NCBI GenBank assembly: GCA_963989245.1
Contig: OZ022339.1
Span: 61,771,853 to 61,835,852 of the forward strand
Direction of reading: 5' to 3'
From: Nansenia antarctica
Lineage: Eukaryota > Chordata > Actinopteri > Argentiniformes > Microstomatidae
Length of the DNA: 64,000 nt
Part shown: positions 47,816-60,596 of the stretch, piece after piece
Numbering within the stretch: position 1 is the stretch's first letter
How the letters are laid out: each line of letters starts with the position of its first letter
Made by a program: the position numbers and the translations under genes
Notes under the pieces: generated by a model
The model's database searches: none
What the model saw: only the letters and a program-made list of their open reading frames with translations
Told to the model about the DNA's origin: nothing

Positions 47816-49960
47816 TAGGGATGCACGATATGCATTTTTTCCAACCGATACCGATAACCGATGTTTACCCGCTTCTCGTGGTTGATAACCGATATGATAA
47901 CCGATATGAGAACAGATATAATTTCACAGTTGATAACCTGTAGTTCATGGCATGCACACCTGAAGGTAAGAAAGGCTATGTAGTGAGGAAAGATTGATGA
48001 TTTAATAGTGATCTCACCAAATCTAACTTACATCACTATTGTTAACACAACAAAGAGAACACTTCTGACTCTTCAAATGTTGAAATCATTTAAGCCTCTT
48101 GCACACATAGTTCCCTGTAACTTCAATGGAATCCCAAGCTGTGCCATCCAGCCATTTTCGCCGTTCACTCATGAGTCAAATGCCGGTAGATTCGCGTCTT
48201 GCTCCCTTTAACACATGTCGGCGTTTCCCTGGTTGCGAGATCTAAACTACTAGAACTGAAAGCGGCAAGTAACAGGCACGTAACATCCATATGCTGTATA
48301 TATTAGGGCTGCAACTAACGATTATTTTGGTAGTCGACTAATCTGTCGATTATTTTTTCGATTAGTCGCGATTAGTCGTGTGGCTTTTCGCTGCGCGTAA
48401 ATGGCGACGCAGAAGCATAAATCCGGCTTAACTAGCTATCTAACCTAACGTTACGCCAAGCTACAGCTGCTCACAGAGCTAGTTGATTGGCTAGCTAGCA
48501 TTGCTGGCTAGACTACAGACAGCTCACGTTAGTAGGCTACGCTTGGCGCTGTTTATCTTACAGACAGCTCGCTGGTGGACTCAACATAATTGAAATAGCA
48601 TTCACTTATCAAGCATCATTCATGATCATCCACCATGACTACCTGGTATTTTAATAGCGACCACCCCTCACTTCATTTCATCTCGCGTTCTCCTGGCTTC
48701 AACATGGAAAACCCCTGCTACGTAACGTTACATACAAGCGCCTCTGTCTGTCACATGCGTGCCACAGGGCAAATAAATTAATAGCACAAACGCTCATAGC
48801 ATGTACAGCACTGTCCATGAGACGTTGTTTTCCAACATGTAACAGTAAAGCTAACATAAACATTACGACCCTAACAATATAACGTTAGCCAGTTGGCTAA
48901 CAACGTTAGCTAAAACTTACCCAGCTGATTCTTGCATGGCTCCCGAAAAAAAAAAAAAGAAAAAAAAAAAACGTTTTTTTTAAATATATTTTTTATGCGA
49001 TTAGTCGACAACAACATTCCACGTCGACGAATTTTCGTAGTCGATTAGTCGTGTCTAATCGACTAACCGTTGCAGCCCTAGTATATATAAATACATATAT
49101 TTGACTACCAGCAAGACACCGGAGCACTCGTATCTATAACAAACGCGGAGATTGTATGAGCCCCACGTCAGTCAGCCTTTCCGTAGAAATACATCGCTCT
49201 GTTATATATCTAACGTTACATGTTTTAAGGCTGATCTGTGCATGATAGTGCTGCATTATGTTCATCTATTTATATCGATCTATTCTTGCCAATTCCTTAT
49301 TACCAGTGGAAAGGGGGAAGGCTAAAACACTTTGAATGGAATAGATAGGACTTTCCGTTCAATGGAGGAAGCATGATACTCGCGAGTTCATCTCGCTTTT
49401 CCCCCCGTTGATGTATTAAACAATCTAAGCAATCTAATCAGAGCAGTTATTATGTAATAGTATTGATGGAGAGCAGTGAGCGGATGACTGGATGTGAGCA
49501 TGTATTTGACTAATGCCGATAGATTCGCGTCTTGCTCCGAAACCGGAGCTGTCGGCGCAGACAGGATTTTACAGCATTCCTTCAAATTATCGTAATTCAT
49601 GAACTATATGTCCAATCTAAAAAATTCAGACAGTTTCTGAAAGCAGAGAAGTTGCACTTTTTGAACAGTTGAACTTGTTTAGGCTTCACCGAACTTTTGC
49701 CGAACATGTATTGCAAATTGCAAACGCACTATCTGCCTCAGAAACTTGGAAGAATGTCCACACCGGGGAAGCCATGTTTCGCTCTCGTCTCTCCACTGCA
49801 TGGCTGTACGCAGGCGCAGCATCATGAGCGCGACAACCGGAACCGGAAATATTTCCGGCTTCATATTATCGGCTCTATATCGGCTAAAATGTAATAAAAC
49901 CGATAAATATTTAATAACATTAATTTCCCAATATCGGGCCGATAATATCGTGCATCCCTA
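47816..49960. mobile_element. hAT-type element, 2.1 kb, hosting a nested hAT
   Basis: The ends tagggatgcacgatat and atatcgtgcatcccta are perfect inverted repeats. The 8-bp duplication gttttgat is at 47808-47815 and 49961-49968. The interior near each end is rich in ccgata/cgataa motifs. A piece at 48093-48242 matches the end of the element at 24785. No long transposase frame remains. Confidence 0.9.
48304..49080. mobile_element. nested hAT-type element, 777 bp
   Basis: tagggctgcaac and gttgcagcccta are inverted ends. The 8-bp duplication gtatatat is at 48296-48303 and 49081-49088. Subterminal regions repeat cgattagtcg on both strands. It sits inside the element at 47816-49960 and is therefore younger. 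Confidence 0.92.
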
Positions 49961-50044
49961 GTTTTGATAATGTAGTATTGTTTTTGTGCTAATATATTAC
50001 CCTGTCTATGATGTGTATATCACTGTTCGGTACCTTGTCATGTG

Positions 50045-50290
50045 TTTTCAGAATCAGAATTAATTTTATTGCCAAGTATATTCGCATATACAGGAAATTG
50101 ACTTGGTGTGGTTGGTGCATAAGAGATGCAGATACAAACAACAATATAATAAAAATAACAACAATGTAAACAACAACACTATATGCAAAATAGTTTAAAG
50201 AACAATGGCAGAAAGGGGCAGTAGGACAATAATTATGTAGGCTGTAAATTAGAGTAGCCTATGTAAAACTAATATAGATTACATTGTCAG

Positions 50291-50324
<34 letters not shown>

Positions 50325-50338
50325 CTGACAGGACGGGG
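50045..50338 (+). mobile_element. retroelement 3' end plus (GT)n
   Basis: Contains cagaatcagaattaatttta, tacaggaaattgacttggtg, ggttggtgcataag and tagattacattgtcag, then a GT run at 50292-50322. It is the same family as 37460-37752, and in the same strand sense. Confidence 0.65.
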
Positions 50339-50519
50339 GTGGAAGTCCCAGAGTTAATGAGGGGCAGGGGGCTTGTTTGTGAGGCCCACTTCCATGGGGA
50401 AGAAACTGTTCAGGTGGAGCATGATTTTGGTCTTGATAGACCGGAGCCCGTCAAGAGAGAGAGAGAAAGAGAGAGAGAGAGATAGAATAGGTATGTCTAT
50501 CAACTTGCATCGACAATAT

Positions 50520-50660
50520 CATAATGGTGTGTTTGGCGTAGGGGTTAAGGCAGCCAGCTAGACAGCCGAAGGTTTCCGGCTCGATACTTGATGTAATTTT
50601 TTATATATTTTTTTTTTTTTACATTTAACCGAAGCCTTCATGCAAATCGATTTACAATAT
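50520..50660 (+). mobile_element. tRNA-like SINE fragment
   Basis: tgtttggcgtaggggttaag (box A-like) and ccgaaggtttccggctcgat (box B-like) with a T-rich and AT-rich tail. It is truncated by the element that starts at 50665. Confidence 0.5.
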
Positions 50661-50929
50661 ATATCTGGGTTTCCGTTAACCGGTAATTACCGGTCTTTGT
50701 CCGGTAAAATGTGTTGAAGTCCGACAAATTTAAACCTCTTCGGTCATAATGTCCGGTGAAAATAATTCCCTCTAAGCACAATTTGAATACAATTCGCTAA
50801 AGTTTAATTGTCACATTCTGATTCCTTCTATATTAAAAAAGACGAATATATAGGCTATATATTTCTTTTATTATTATATGATTTGACGCCGGCATGATGA
50901 TGACTCCGCGAAACAGCGGCAATAGCCTG

Positions 50930-51038
50930 CCTAGCGGCAGGGTTGCCAGATGGGGTTGACAATTTACAGCCTAACCAGTCTATTACCGCTAAACCCAGTA
51001 GCCCATTCGGCGATAACCCGGCCCATCTGGCAACCCTG
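50930..51038. mobile_element. MITE with inverted ends, first copy
   Basis: cagggttgccagatgggg and cccatctggcaaccctg bound 109 bp. The same MITE is at the same place in the second copy of the surrounding element (59064-59167), so it inserted before that element was copied. Confidence 0.75.
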
Positions 51039-51252
51039 CGTAGCGGGCCACCATAATAATAATAATAACTTTTATTTGTATAGGCTAGCGCTTTTAACCT
51101 GCAAACGTTGCAGCTCAAAGTGCACCATAGCGAGCGAGAGGTAAACATGGCAAGACAAAGTTTAAGTAGTGCCGTAGTGGCTCCTCCAGCCAGGGTTCCG
51201 GGTTGAATGGAAAGAAACTTTCCCCTGGCTGCGTTTAGATGGGGAAGGAAAA

Positions 51253-51519
51253 ATGTTCTGCTCACCGTGCAAAAAATCGGGGAGGAATAACGGTTTCATG
51301 AGAGGAGCAACGAATATGAGAATGTCGGCTCTCACTGATCACAGTCGGTGCAGTGAGCACATATCAGCGGTCAGTTTGAGGCAACAGCAAACCGCTATGA
51401 AAGGCCACTGTGAGCAGGCTAATGAAACGGCTAACAATAAGCTGCACTCTCAGCTACAAGTTGCATTTTACATGGCAAAAAAATGGCATCGCATGTCATC
51501 AGTATGTGGGACTGACTGA
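51253..51519 (+). pseudogene. N-terminal fragment of a hAT-like transposase
   Basis: The open frame reads MFCSPCKKSGRNN, FMRGATNMRMSALTDHSRC and HISAVSLRQQQ, then a stop. The C-x2-C ... SALTxH ... H arrangement is that of hAT-derived zinc-finger proteins (KIAA1586/ZNF862-like). The downstream catalytic region is missing. Confidence 0.6.
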
Positions 51520-51583
51520 GCTACTGAAAGCCTGAATAGCAGGCTATTTTATTTAAGGCTATCTGAGAAAAGGCATAGGCTAC

Positions 51584-52304
51584 TAGGGGTGTAAATCACC
51601 AGCTTCATCACGATACGATATTATATCGATTTGTTTGTATGACGATACAATGTTTGACGATATCACAATGTCAGTCACGACTCACGATACGATTTCGATT
51701 CGATTCAAGATCGATATGACGATATGATCGATATGACGCGATATCATATGCCAATCTAACACAATTATCAACTCACAAAAACAACTAGAATATGATTTGA
51801 CCATTTTATTTGTGAGCTCTTCCAGGTATCCAGCATTTAAATCATATTGTATTATACAGTATTCTTCTGTTACAAAAAGAAAAATAGACCCGTTCACTAG
51901 TCTCACAAACAAGAGATATTCAGCTTTAAAACATTAATGTCCTATGAAACAAAACTGCGCGGCCAAGCGATGTCCCCCAGACAGGCGAAGGCGCTGTCCA
52001 ATCCAGTTGAGAAACTGGACGGGGGCGGGGTGAGCGCGGCCGCTGCAGCGAATGGAATTCCAAAACAAGCGCACCTCAAGCTAAAAAGCGAAAGACAGGA
52101 CTTTCCTCGTGACTTTTTTAGACGGATTTGGTAGAGGCAACTCATATATAATGGTGACAGTCACGCAGAATGTGCCATTTCAAAATAAAGGTGTATCTTT
52201 AAGATGACGATATAGATCGATGTTTTTACATTGCGTCGATGTAATCAGATCGTTAGTCAATGAATCGATGCATCGATGTGAATCGATGTATCGTTACACC
52301 CCTA
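51584..52304. mobile_element. hAT MITE, 721 bp
   Basis: taggggtgtaa and ttacaccccta are inverted ends. The 8-bp duplication taggctac is at 51576-51583 and 52305-52312. The subterminal sequence is dense in cgatatcgat-type motifs. Confidence 0.93.
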
Positions 52305-52534
52305 TAGGCTACTATAGGCCTACTAACATCGAACGGAAATTAGCCTATGCACATTGCCAGTTCATTTAAAGCCTATTTATTTTCAAAGAGTTTTATTCTA
52401 TTTTATTTTATCTGATAAAAGGCATATGAACGGAAATTAGGCTAGCCTATGTGTCACACCAGAAGCCTACATGTAACCTCTTGCACTTTTCAATAAAATG
52501 TTATGAATCTAGACATTGTGGTATTTCTTTATAT

Positions 52535-53031
52535 TAGGGGTGGGCATCAATGATCGACGATCGATAATTGATCGATAAGGAACTTGGTCGATCACAAAAT
52601 ATTTTGCTCGATAATCGATAATAATAATTACATTTTTTTTTTTTTTTTTTTTTTTTTAAGGACACTAACGTTTTCAGTCATCCTCCTATTTGTGATTAAC
52701 TGTTTTTTTACTGCTCCTTTGGTGAGTTACTTATTTTCTATATTTTTATTTATAATGTAAAATGTGTTTTTAAGTTAAACAATTTAGGCTACTCACTGCC
52801 TTGTTTAAGAGGATTGTTATCTGACTGTAGTGTCTAGTTTGAATGTGAATGAATGAGTGCAATAGCAACACAAATAAAGTTTTCCCCAAGGAAAACATGC
52901 TTGTTATTTCTGCCCTATTTTTTTTTTTGATTTTTTTTTTTTAGGAAAAAAAAGCTTAGCGATTAATCGATAATTGATCGTTAATTCTTGCGATTATCGA
53001 AAAAGAAATGTTGATCGTTTGCCCAGCCCTA
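52535..53031. mobile_element. hAT MITE, 497 bp
   Basis: taggggtgggcatcaa and the inverted gtttgcccagcccta bound the element. The 8-bp duplication ctttatat is at 52527-52534 and 53032-53039. gatcgataattgatcg motifs lie near both ends. Confidence 0.92.
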
Positions 53032-54200
53032 CTTTATATACGTATCCCAGCCTGCCTATCAATCGTTTCTCAATAAACAGTTATTTTCTCCTCATTGTCA
53101 TACTCCCGAGTCCGATTAAGTATGATTTGACAGGCAGCTAAACTAAATGCCTTCCCAACCAGCGAGACCTGGTTATAGAAATGACGTTGTTTTATTGATA
53201 AAAAAGGGTAAAACTGAAAAGAGAAAATAGAAAACTCACATTAATCCCAAACAATTTAACAGACTTCAGTTAACGTAATGTGGAGTCCGTTCATTGATCG
53301 ATGCAGGCTGTTCAGTTCCCAGTGTGGCGCGCGTTCAGCGCTGGACATATGGCATAGCGCGCATGCGAATCATGAAAGCCTATATTATTATATAGCTCGC
53401 ATCTAATGAGAAATAGACATTAACACTGGGAGCGCTGCGGATCGCGACCTTATTCAAGCGCGATGAGGTGTGCTTCAGCACTATGATAGTTTAACATAGA
53501 GAAGAGTGTACTGACGCACAAAGATCGCTGGAGGGCGATGTCACGCAAGAAGCGTGAACACATTGATCAGAGCGCATGTCTTATCGCTGGAACAAGACTG
53601 ACTGATACACACCACACCTCTGCCATCATACATCGGTCCCACATGTATTTATTTACCATCATATTTTTCAATATAAAACGGTATGATATGGTAGCCTACA
53701 TTGCAGTCGTCCCGCAGTTCTAGTAGATCGCCGACATCATGTTATTTGATGTACACATTTCACGGCAAGAGAATTCCGATTTGTGGCAAACACCCAACAA
53801 TTGTTCGTTCACTAAACATTATAACATGAACACAGTTATAGCACCAGTTCCTAGCACCTAGTTTCCTAGCACCAGGGGAGCCCCCCCTCCCAAATTTCGT
53901 TGTTTGGTACCTGTACTATATCAATGACAAATAAAGACCATTCATTCATTCATTCAAACAATGACAGTTACAGTCTCGCTCAAACTGTAGCGAGATTAGG
54001 AGACTACTAATTGAGAAAAGGAAAAGAAAATACATGAAAGAAAGGAGAGAAAGAGTACAGAATGATAAATCATTCAGAATGTTATTGGTTTTAATATTTC
54101 ACAATCTGCCAGAATAAGCACGCTCCCTCGCACGCCCAGCCCATCATTTTTGATGCCGCTAATGTGTGTAATGAAAAGTGTGACAATGTTGAAAGACGGG
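53032..54200. other. repeat-derived spacer
   Basis: No gene is visible. A LINE-like 3' tail lies at about 53878-53957 (ttcgttgtttggtacctgta, then an (attc)n end), related to those near 1.3 and 24.2 kb. The rest is unassigned. Confidence 0.45.
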
Positions 54201-56167
54201 CTTTGAAACCCGCTTGGCTCGCTCATGAATTGGCAGCTATTGTTTGCTAATGGGAAACGATCAATAAGATTACCCTCCCCCGTGCATCAAGTGATTGTAT
54301 GAAGTCAAGTGATACTCACTTTAGAAACTAGTTCTTAGCCTACACGTTTCTTTGTCAAATACATGCTCTGCATGTTTCTCTAAAATGCATAAAGTTCCTA
54401 TAAGCAGAGAAGTGGGGAAATTATTAGAGAAATCTGAAATGAAGCTTGAGTCAGCTGAGAACGAACTATGGAACAGATTAAATGCTATATATGGAGAGGA
54501 GATTGATTGAGACTGCGGGAGCTTTACTAATGAATGAAAGTTGATTATCATTATTAAAAAAGAATCAACTATCCAAATATGAATCTGCGTATATTATTAT
54601 ACAAAAATAATAGTAATAAATATTGCAATATTGTGTTATCATAGTTATGAGCTTCACAGTGATAAAGTATGTTTATTTGTCGTGAACTTCACGCCGGCCG
54701 TGCCCGTAACATCAGCAGACAATCGACTGCTGTAAGCGTGTAAGCGTTGAAACCTGCTTGGCAGCTTTGAAACCCGCTTGGCTCGCTCATGAATTGGCAG
54801 CTATTGTTTGCTAATGGGAAACGATCAATAAGATTACCCTCCCCCGTGCATCAAGTGATTGTATGAAGTCAAGTGATACTCACTTTAGAAACTAGTTCTT
54901 AGCCTACACGTTTCTTTGTCAAATACATGCTCTGCATGTTTCTCTAAAATGCATAAAGTTCCTATAAGCAGAGAAGTGGGGAAATTATTAGAGAAATCTG
55001 AAATGAAGCTTGAGTCAGCTGAGAACGAACTATGGAACAGATTAAATGCTATACATGGAGAGGAGATTGATTGAGACTGCGGGAGCTTTACTAATGAATG
55101 AAAGTTGATTATCATTATTAAAAAAGAATCAACTATCCAAATATGAATCTGCGTATATTATTATACAAAAATAATAGTAATAAATATTGCAATATTGTGT
55201 TATCATAGTTATGAGCTTCACAGTGATAAAGTATGTTTATTTGTCGTGAACTTCACGCCGGCCGTGCCCGTAACATCAGCAGACAATCGACTGCTGTAAG
55301 CGTTGAAACCTGCTTGGCAGCTTTGAAACCCGCTTGGCTCGCTCATGAATTGGCAGCTATTGTTTGCTAATGGGAAACGATCAATAAGATTACCCTCCCC
55401 CGTGCATCAAGTGATTGTATGAAGTCAAGTGATACTCACTTTAGAAACTAGTTCTTAGCCAACACGTTTCTTTGTCAAATACATGCTCTGCATGTTTCTC
55501 TAAAATGCATAAAGTTCCTATAAGCAGAGAAGTGGGGAAATTATTAGAGAAATCTGAAATGAAGCTTGAGTCAGCTGAGAACGAACTATGGAACAGATTA
55601 AATGCTATATATGGAGAGGAGATTGATTGAGACTGCGGGAGCTTTACTAATGAATGAAAGTTGATTATCATTATTAAAAAAGAATCAACTATCCAAATAT
55701 GAATCTGCGTATATTATTATACAAAAATAATAGTAATAAATATTGCAATATTGTGTTATCATAGTTATGAGCTTCACAGTGATAAAGTATGTTTATTTGT
55801 CGTGAACTTCACGCCGGCCGTGCCCGTAACATCAGCAGACAATCGACTGCTGTAAGCGTGTAAGCGTTGAAACCTGCTTGGCAGCTTTGAAACCCGCTTG
55901 GCTCGCTCATGAATTGGCAGCTATTGTTTGCTAATGGGAAACGATCAATAAGATTACCCTCCCCCGTGCATCAAGTGATTGTATGAAGTCAAGTGATACT
56001 CACTTTAGAAACTACCGTATTTTCCGGACTATAAGTCGCACCCGAGTATAAGTCGCAGCAGGCCAAAAATGGGTCACGAAGAGGAAAAAACCACATATAA
56101 GTCGCACTGGACTATAAGTCGCATGGTTCAAGGGAACAGGCTTGGCGGGAACAGGCTTGGCGGAATC

Positions 56168-56205
<38 letters not shown>

Positions 56206-57365
56206 TGGCACTGTGAAGAGACATGAGAGGATTTGTAAGCCCAGGAAGGACATAATTCACGTTAAAACTTCTTCTGAAAGGTTAGAAATACTTAAATTAT
56301 CGAGTGTAAAGCCAGGGCTAGCTAGCGCGTTGCTAACGAAGGTTAGCAAAATGGCGTCGCGGGAGCAAGCAAACAGGATGGAACAGCCTCTGAAAGGTAA
56401 TAAATGACTTTAATATCGTGTATAACGTTCATAATAGCGTGTATAACGTTCATAATATAGTGCTTAATGTCCACATTGTCGAGTGTAACGACTATTTATC
56501 TTGTATAAGGCCATGACAAAGATAGCTTGGTGAAAAACGGAAGTAGTTAGGATGAAGGGCGGCCTACAAACAATGCAACATTGAACAGCCTCTGAAAGGT
56601 AATAAATGACTTTAATATCGTGTATAACGTTCATAATATCGTGTATAAGGTCCATAATATCATGTTTAATGTCCACATTGTCGTGTTTAATGTCCACATT
56701 GTCGAGTATAATGGCTATTCTATCGCGTATGTGGCGCTAGCGGAAGTAGCAAAATAGCCTCGCAGGGGTAACTTAGCAACATAGAACAGTCTCTGGAAGG
56801 AATAAATGACTTTAATATCGTTTATAACGTCCATAACATTGTGTATAAGGTCCATAACATCATGTTTAATGTCCACATTGTCGTGTTTAATGTCCACATT
56901 GTCAAGTATAATGGCCATTCTATCGTGTATGAGGCGCTAGCGGAAGTTACTCCTTGGTTCATGTCAGTCAGAGATTACCGTATGTCACTTCATGTCAGTC
57001 AGAGATTATGAATTATTGATATATAAGTCGCACCTGACTATAAGTCGCAGGACCAGCCAAAGTATGAAAAAAACCGCGACTTATAGTCCGGAAAATACGG
57101 TAGTTCTTAGCCTACACGTTTCTTTGTCAAATACATGCTCTGCATGTTTCTCTAAAATGCATAAAGTTCCTATAAGCAGAGAAGTGGGGAAATTATTAGA
57201 GAAATCTGAAATGAAGCTTGAGTCAGCTGAGAACGAACTATGGAACAGATTAAATGCTATATATGGAGAGGAGATTGATTGAGACTGCGGGAGCTTTACT
57301 AATGAATGAAAGTTGATTATCATTATTAAAAAAGAATCAACTATCCAAATATGAATCTGCGTATA
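54201..57365. repeat. four-copy tandem repeat, unit about 564 bp
   Basis: Copies start at 54201, 54765, 55321 and 55885 with ctttgaaacccgcttgg. Unit lengths are 564, 556 and 564 bases; the 8-base difference is one missing gtgtaagc. The copies are nearly identical, so the array is young or homogenised. Copy 4 is interrupted by the element at 56015-57100 and ends at about 57365. Confidence 0.93.
56015..57100. mobile_element. TA-inserting DNA element in tandem copy 4
   Basis: The inverted ends ccgtattttccggactataa and ttatagtccggaaaatacgg are perfect. They sit between duplicated TA dinucleotides (56013-56014 and 57101-57102), and the empty site actagttc is seen in copies 1-3. TA targets fit the Tc1/mariner superfamily. 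The interior holds about three copies of a roughly 200-bp block (gactttaatatcgtgtataa, then taatgtccacattgtcg). No transposase is recognised. Confidence 0.88.
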
Positions 57366-58628
57366 TCTATGTACAACCTTGTTGTAGCCTATTATTATCA
57401 TGGTCGACATGAGAATTGTTGGCTACTTCATATCACAACTGAACATTCATATATATAGCCTATTGCATTATTTAAAAATTGACAGTGCCGTACATAGTGT
57501 CATTCAATATAGGCTACTACTACAACGTGGTCTACAGTGATATACAAAAAAGACATTAGGCATTCGTGTCATCATGTTCTTTACACATTACATAACCAAT
57601 ATTTATTTTGCAATCACAACAATGTCAACACAATCACAACAGAATCTTATTTAATCCAATCAGGTTGTATATATAATCTATATATATAATCTATATATTG
57701 GTTTCAATATACCTCCATAGCAGTCTACAGTCTAATTTAGCTATATCTATAATTACATTATGAGAACATCAGCATTTTTACGCCTTTGGTTGTATTGTCT
57801 GAACGAACATTGATTGGGAGACATACTGTACAGTTTATCATTTTCATAACTGTCTGCACATATACATATCTTATTTGGATTGTTATTGTAGCCTATATAT
57901 AAACACAAATATCAGTCTTATGCACTGTGTCTCATTCAGCACTGAAGCCTGAATTTGAGCACAGTGTGTGCCCCCTTGCTACCTCTGCTGATATAAAAGA
58001 GAATTGCAGGCTTGGAGAAAAAGATTGCAGCCACAAATACACAGACACACACAGAAATACTGCTAAAACGCTTTATACTAACTCGATTTTGAAAATGTAA
58101 AAATGCTGGGTGGTAGAACGCACATATCTAGGAAAAGTCATGAAAGGAGGGTCCTGAAATGTGATCGAGTGCAAAGGTAGAATTTTTTTTGTACTCACTG
58201 GTGCTGTTTAACACCTCACGGCTGTTCTAGTGTTAAACGGCATATATAGGCTAGGCTACACAACAGTAATCACCGCGACAAACAGCTATATTATATTTTA
58301 ATATGATGACCGGAATATCTCACGTTTGTCCGGTAAATTGAAATCTTCCCGGACACATTGACCGGCACAATTTTTTTCTAACGGAAACCCTGATATATAC
58401 TATATGTCTAAGTAAGTGAATCATCTATCCATCAGTAATCATCTTTTTTTTTCTCCGCGTGCACTGGCGCTCAAAACAAAGACGTAATTTCACCAAAAAC
58501 TAGACGGTGGCAACAATTATAATTTCATAAATAGCGGTTAAGTCATTAAAGCCGAGCAGGTGATTTTATATAGAAGGTGATCAAATACCAATATATCCTA
58601 CAGCTGCAGCGGAACATGCGGAACGCGC

Positions 58629-58696
<68 letters not shown>

Positions 58697-58810
58697 TCAA
58701 TACGAAGTAGGGCCAGTGGTGTAGTCTAGGTGACACGCAGTACTAGGCCGTATACCCACTAGGAAAGGCCAAGGATTTCCATATACCCACTTAAAAATGT
58801 GTGATGATAC
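57366..58810. other. non-coding, AT-rich; (CA)n at 58632-58690
   Basis: The stretch from 57366 shows only AT-rich unique sequence up to the ccggt-rich right end of the composite element (58300-58392). A CA microsatellite follows at 58632-58690. No gene was found. Confidence 0.5.
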
Positions 58811-59170
58811 CTGGGTTTCCGTTAACCGGTAATTACCGGTCTTTGTCCGATAAAATCTGTTGAAGTCCGACATATTTAAACCTCTTCGGTCATAATGTCC
58901 GGTGAAAATAATTCCCTCTAAGCACAATTTGAATACAATTTGCTCAAATTAATTTGTCACATATTCTGATTCCTTCTACATTAAAAAAGACGAATATATA
59001 GGCTATATGTTTTCTTTTATTATTAATGTGTAGACTAGCCTACGCAATGAACAAACAGCGGCAGGGTTGCCAGATGGGATTGACAATTTACAGCCTAACT
59101 AGTCCGCTAAATAACCGCTAAACCCAGTAGCCCATTCGGCGGTAACCCGCCCCATCTGGCAACCCTGTCT
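58811..59170 (+). mobile_element. second, truncated copy of the 50665 element's left end
   Basis: Begins ctgggtttccgttaaccggt as at 50665 and stays alignable through gaaaataattccctctaagc and the nested MITE (59064-59167). A segment around 50880-50925 of the first copy is missing here. No right end is seen. Confidence 0.8.
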
Positions 59171-60596
59171 CTCAACGGCGCGAGTAGTTTAGTCAGTTAA
59201 TTTAGTTTGATCTAGTCTAAATAAAACCACTGCAGTGACCGGAGTCAAGGTTATTGTTCTGCGTGTTTTGGATGTGCTAGAGCACAGTGAATGACCACCG
59301 AGGGCCGTGAGATGCGGCTAGTAAAGGACGCTAGCCATCTCAACCCCGTTCATTGAGTGCCCGTTCCAGCCCTGAGTCGGGAGAAGTACTACGGGAGTAG
59401 TGCGCTACTATCGACAACCTGGGCTACTGGTACCATTAATTAGGATTGATTAGATTAGGTTGACAATACCACACTACATTTGAGTTTAGGGATATCAATG
59501 TTATATATTTGTGTATGTTTTATCTTTGGGTCAATGACGTGACGCCTACTTTTTCTGTCCAACTGAATTTTTTACCTTAAAAAAAACATAAAAAAACATA
59601 AAAAGATAACATGTATGTCGAATACCTTCCCCATATACATAACCACTCTAACTTCTCCAAACATTTTAGTTATTGGTAATTTTTCTGCTATCTGAAGTGT
59701 CAAAACATCATGTGGGGCGACCGTCCAGCCTTGACTTCTATTTAGACAACCGGTTTAAAATCATTTTAAATCGATTTAAATATATCCCTTGCTCTATTTG
59801 GCATAATTTCAAACATGTTTTACATTAATTGACAAAATTATTAAGCATTTGCACTGATATTTCCATCATAAAATACAAACGAATATTGTCCGAATATGTT
59901 AATTTTATGAAATATCATCTCGGGCGACCATCAAGAAAACACAATTGTGGGACTTTTATTTTGAAACCACCTCAAGGACAGATGTTGCATCCGCCAGTCA
60001 CATGTGAGGGACCCAGAGAAACAACTGGCAGGTTAGTAAGTCTCTCTCATATTTGCAAATAAATCTCTTTTTTAACTGCTGTCATGTACTTGCCACTTTT
60101 GGATATCATGTGGGACGACCCCCACAAAACTGTGAATAATACGTTTTATCTGTAAATCTATATTTTGATGATAAATTTGATAGTGACATGTGGTAAGAAG
60201 TAGCTAGTTTGGTTTCTGTAGCTAACTGTTAGCCTGTAATATTTGACTGAACTTGAAAACATCATCTGGGGTGACCTAGTATCATGTGGGGCGACCACTG
60301 CTGAGTGTCTTACATGATAGATATACGTCCTGTATTTGTAGTTTCGGTATATTTATATTGTATTAATGATTTATATACTGTACATACAGTTCTTTGTTTT
60401 AGCATAACTCTTTGTATACTTTAACACATATTTGTCTAAATTTCATTCATTTTCCATTCCTATTTAAGAATTAACGTTTCTTTTTGATTATTGTGCAATC
60501 TTATGAAAGAAATGTAAAAAATTGTATAGCATGACATTCCATTTAGGTAATTGTAGATGTATTAGTTATGTTTAACTAGTTTAACCTATTTTCTAG

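Larger units (their letters stand above)
50665..58392 (+). mobile_element. large composite DNA element with hAT-like gene fragment
   Basis: The left end ctgggtttccgttaac and the right end ctaacggaaaccctg are inverted. The flanks are atatatat (50657-50664) and atatatac (58393-58400), an 8-bp duplication with one mismatch. Both ends are rich in ccggt motifs. Inside are a transposase-like fragment (51253-51519), two complete hAT MITEs, a 564-bp tandem array and a TA-flanked element. That these nested parts all belong to one original element is inference. Confidence 0.55.

Noticed and set aside
54201..55884. CRISPR-like array
   Set aside because: Units are 556-564 bp with no short repeat/spacer alternation, and the genome is a vertebrate's.
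54321..57410. Repeated 76-residue minus-strand frame present in each tandem copy
   Set aside because: Identity reflects the near-identical DNA repeat. The peptide has no recognisable domain and there is no evidence of selection on codons.
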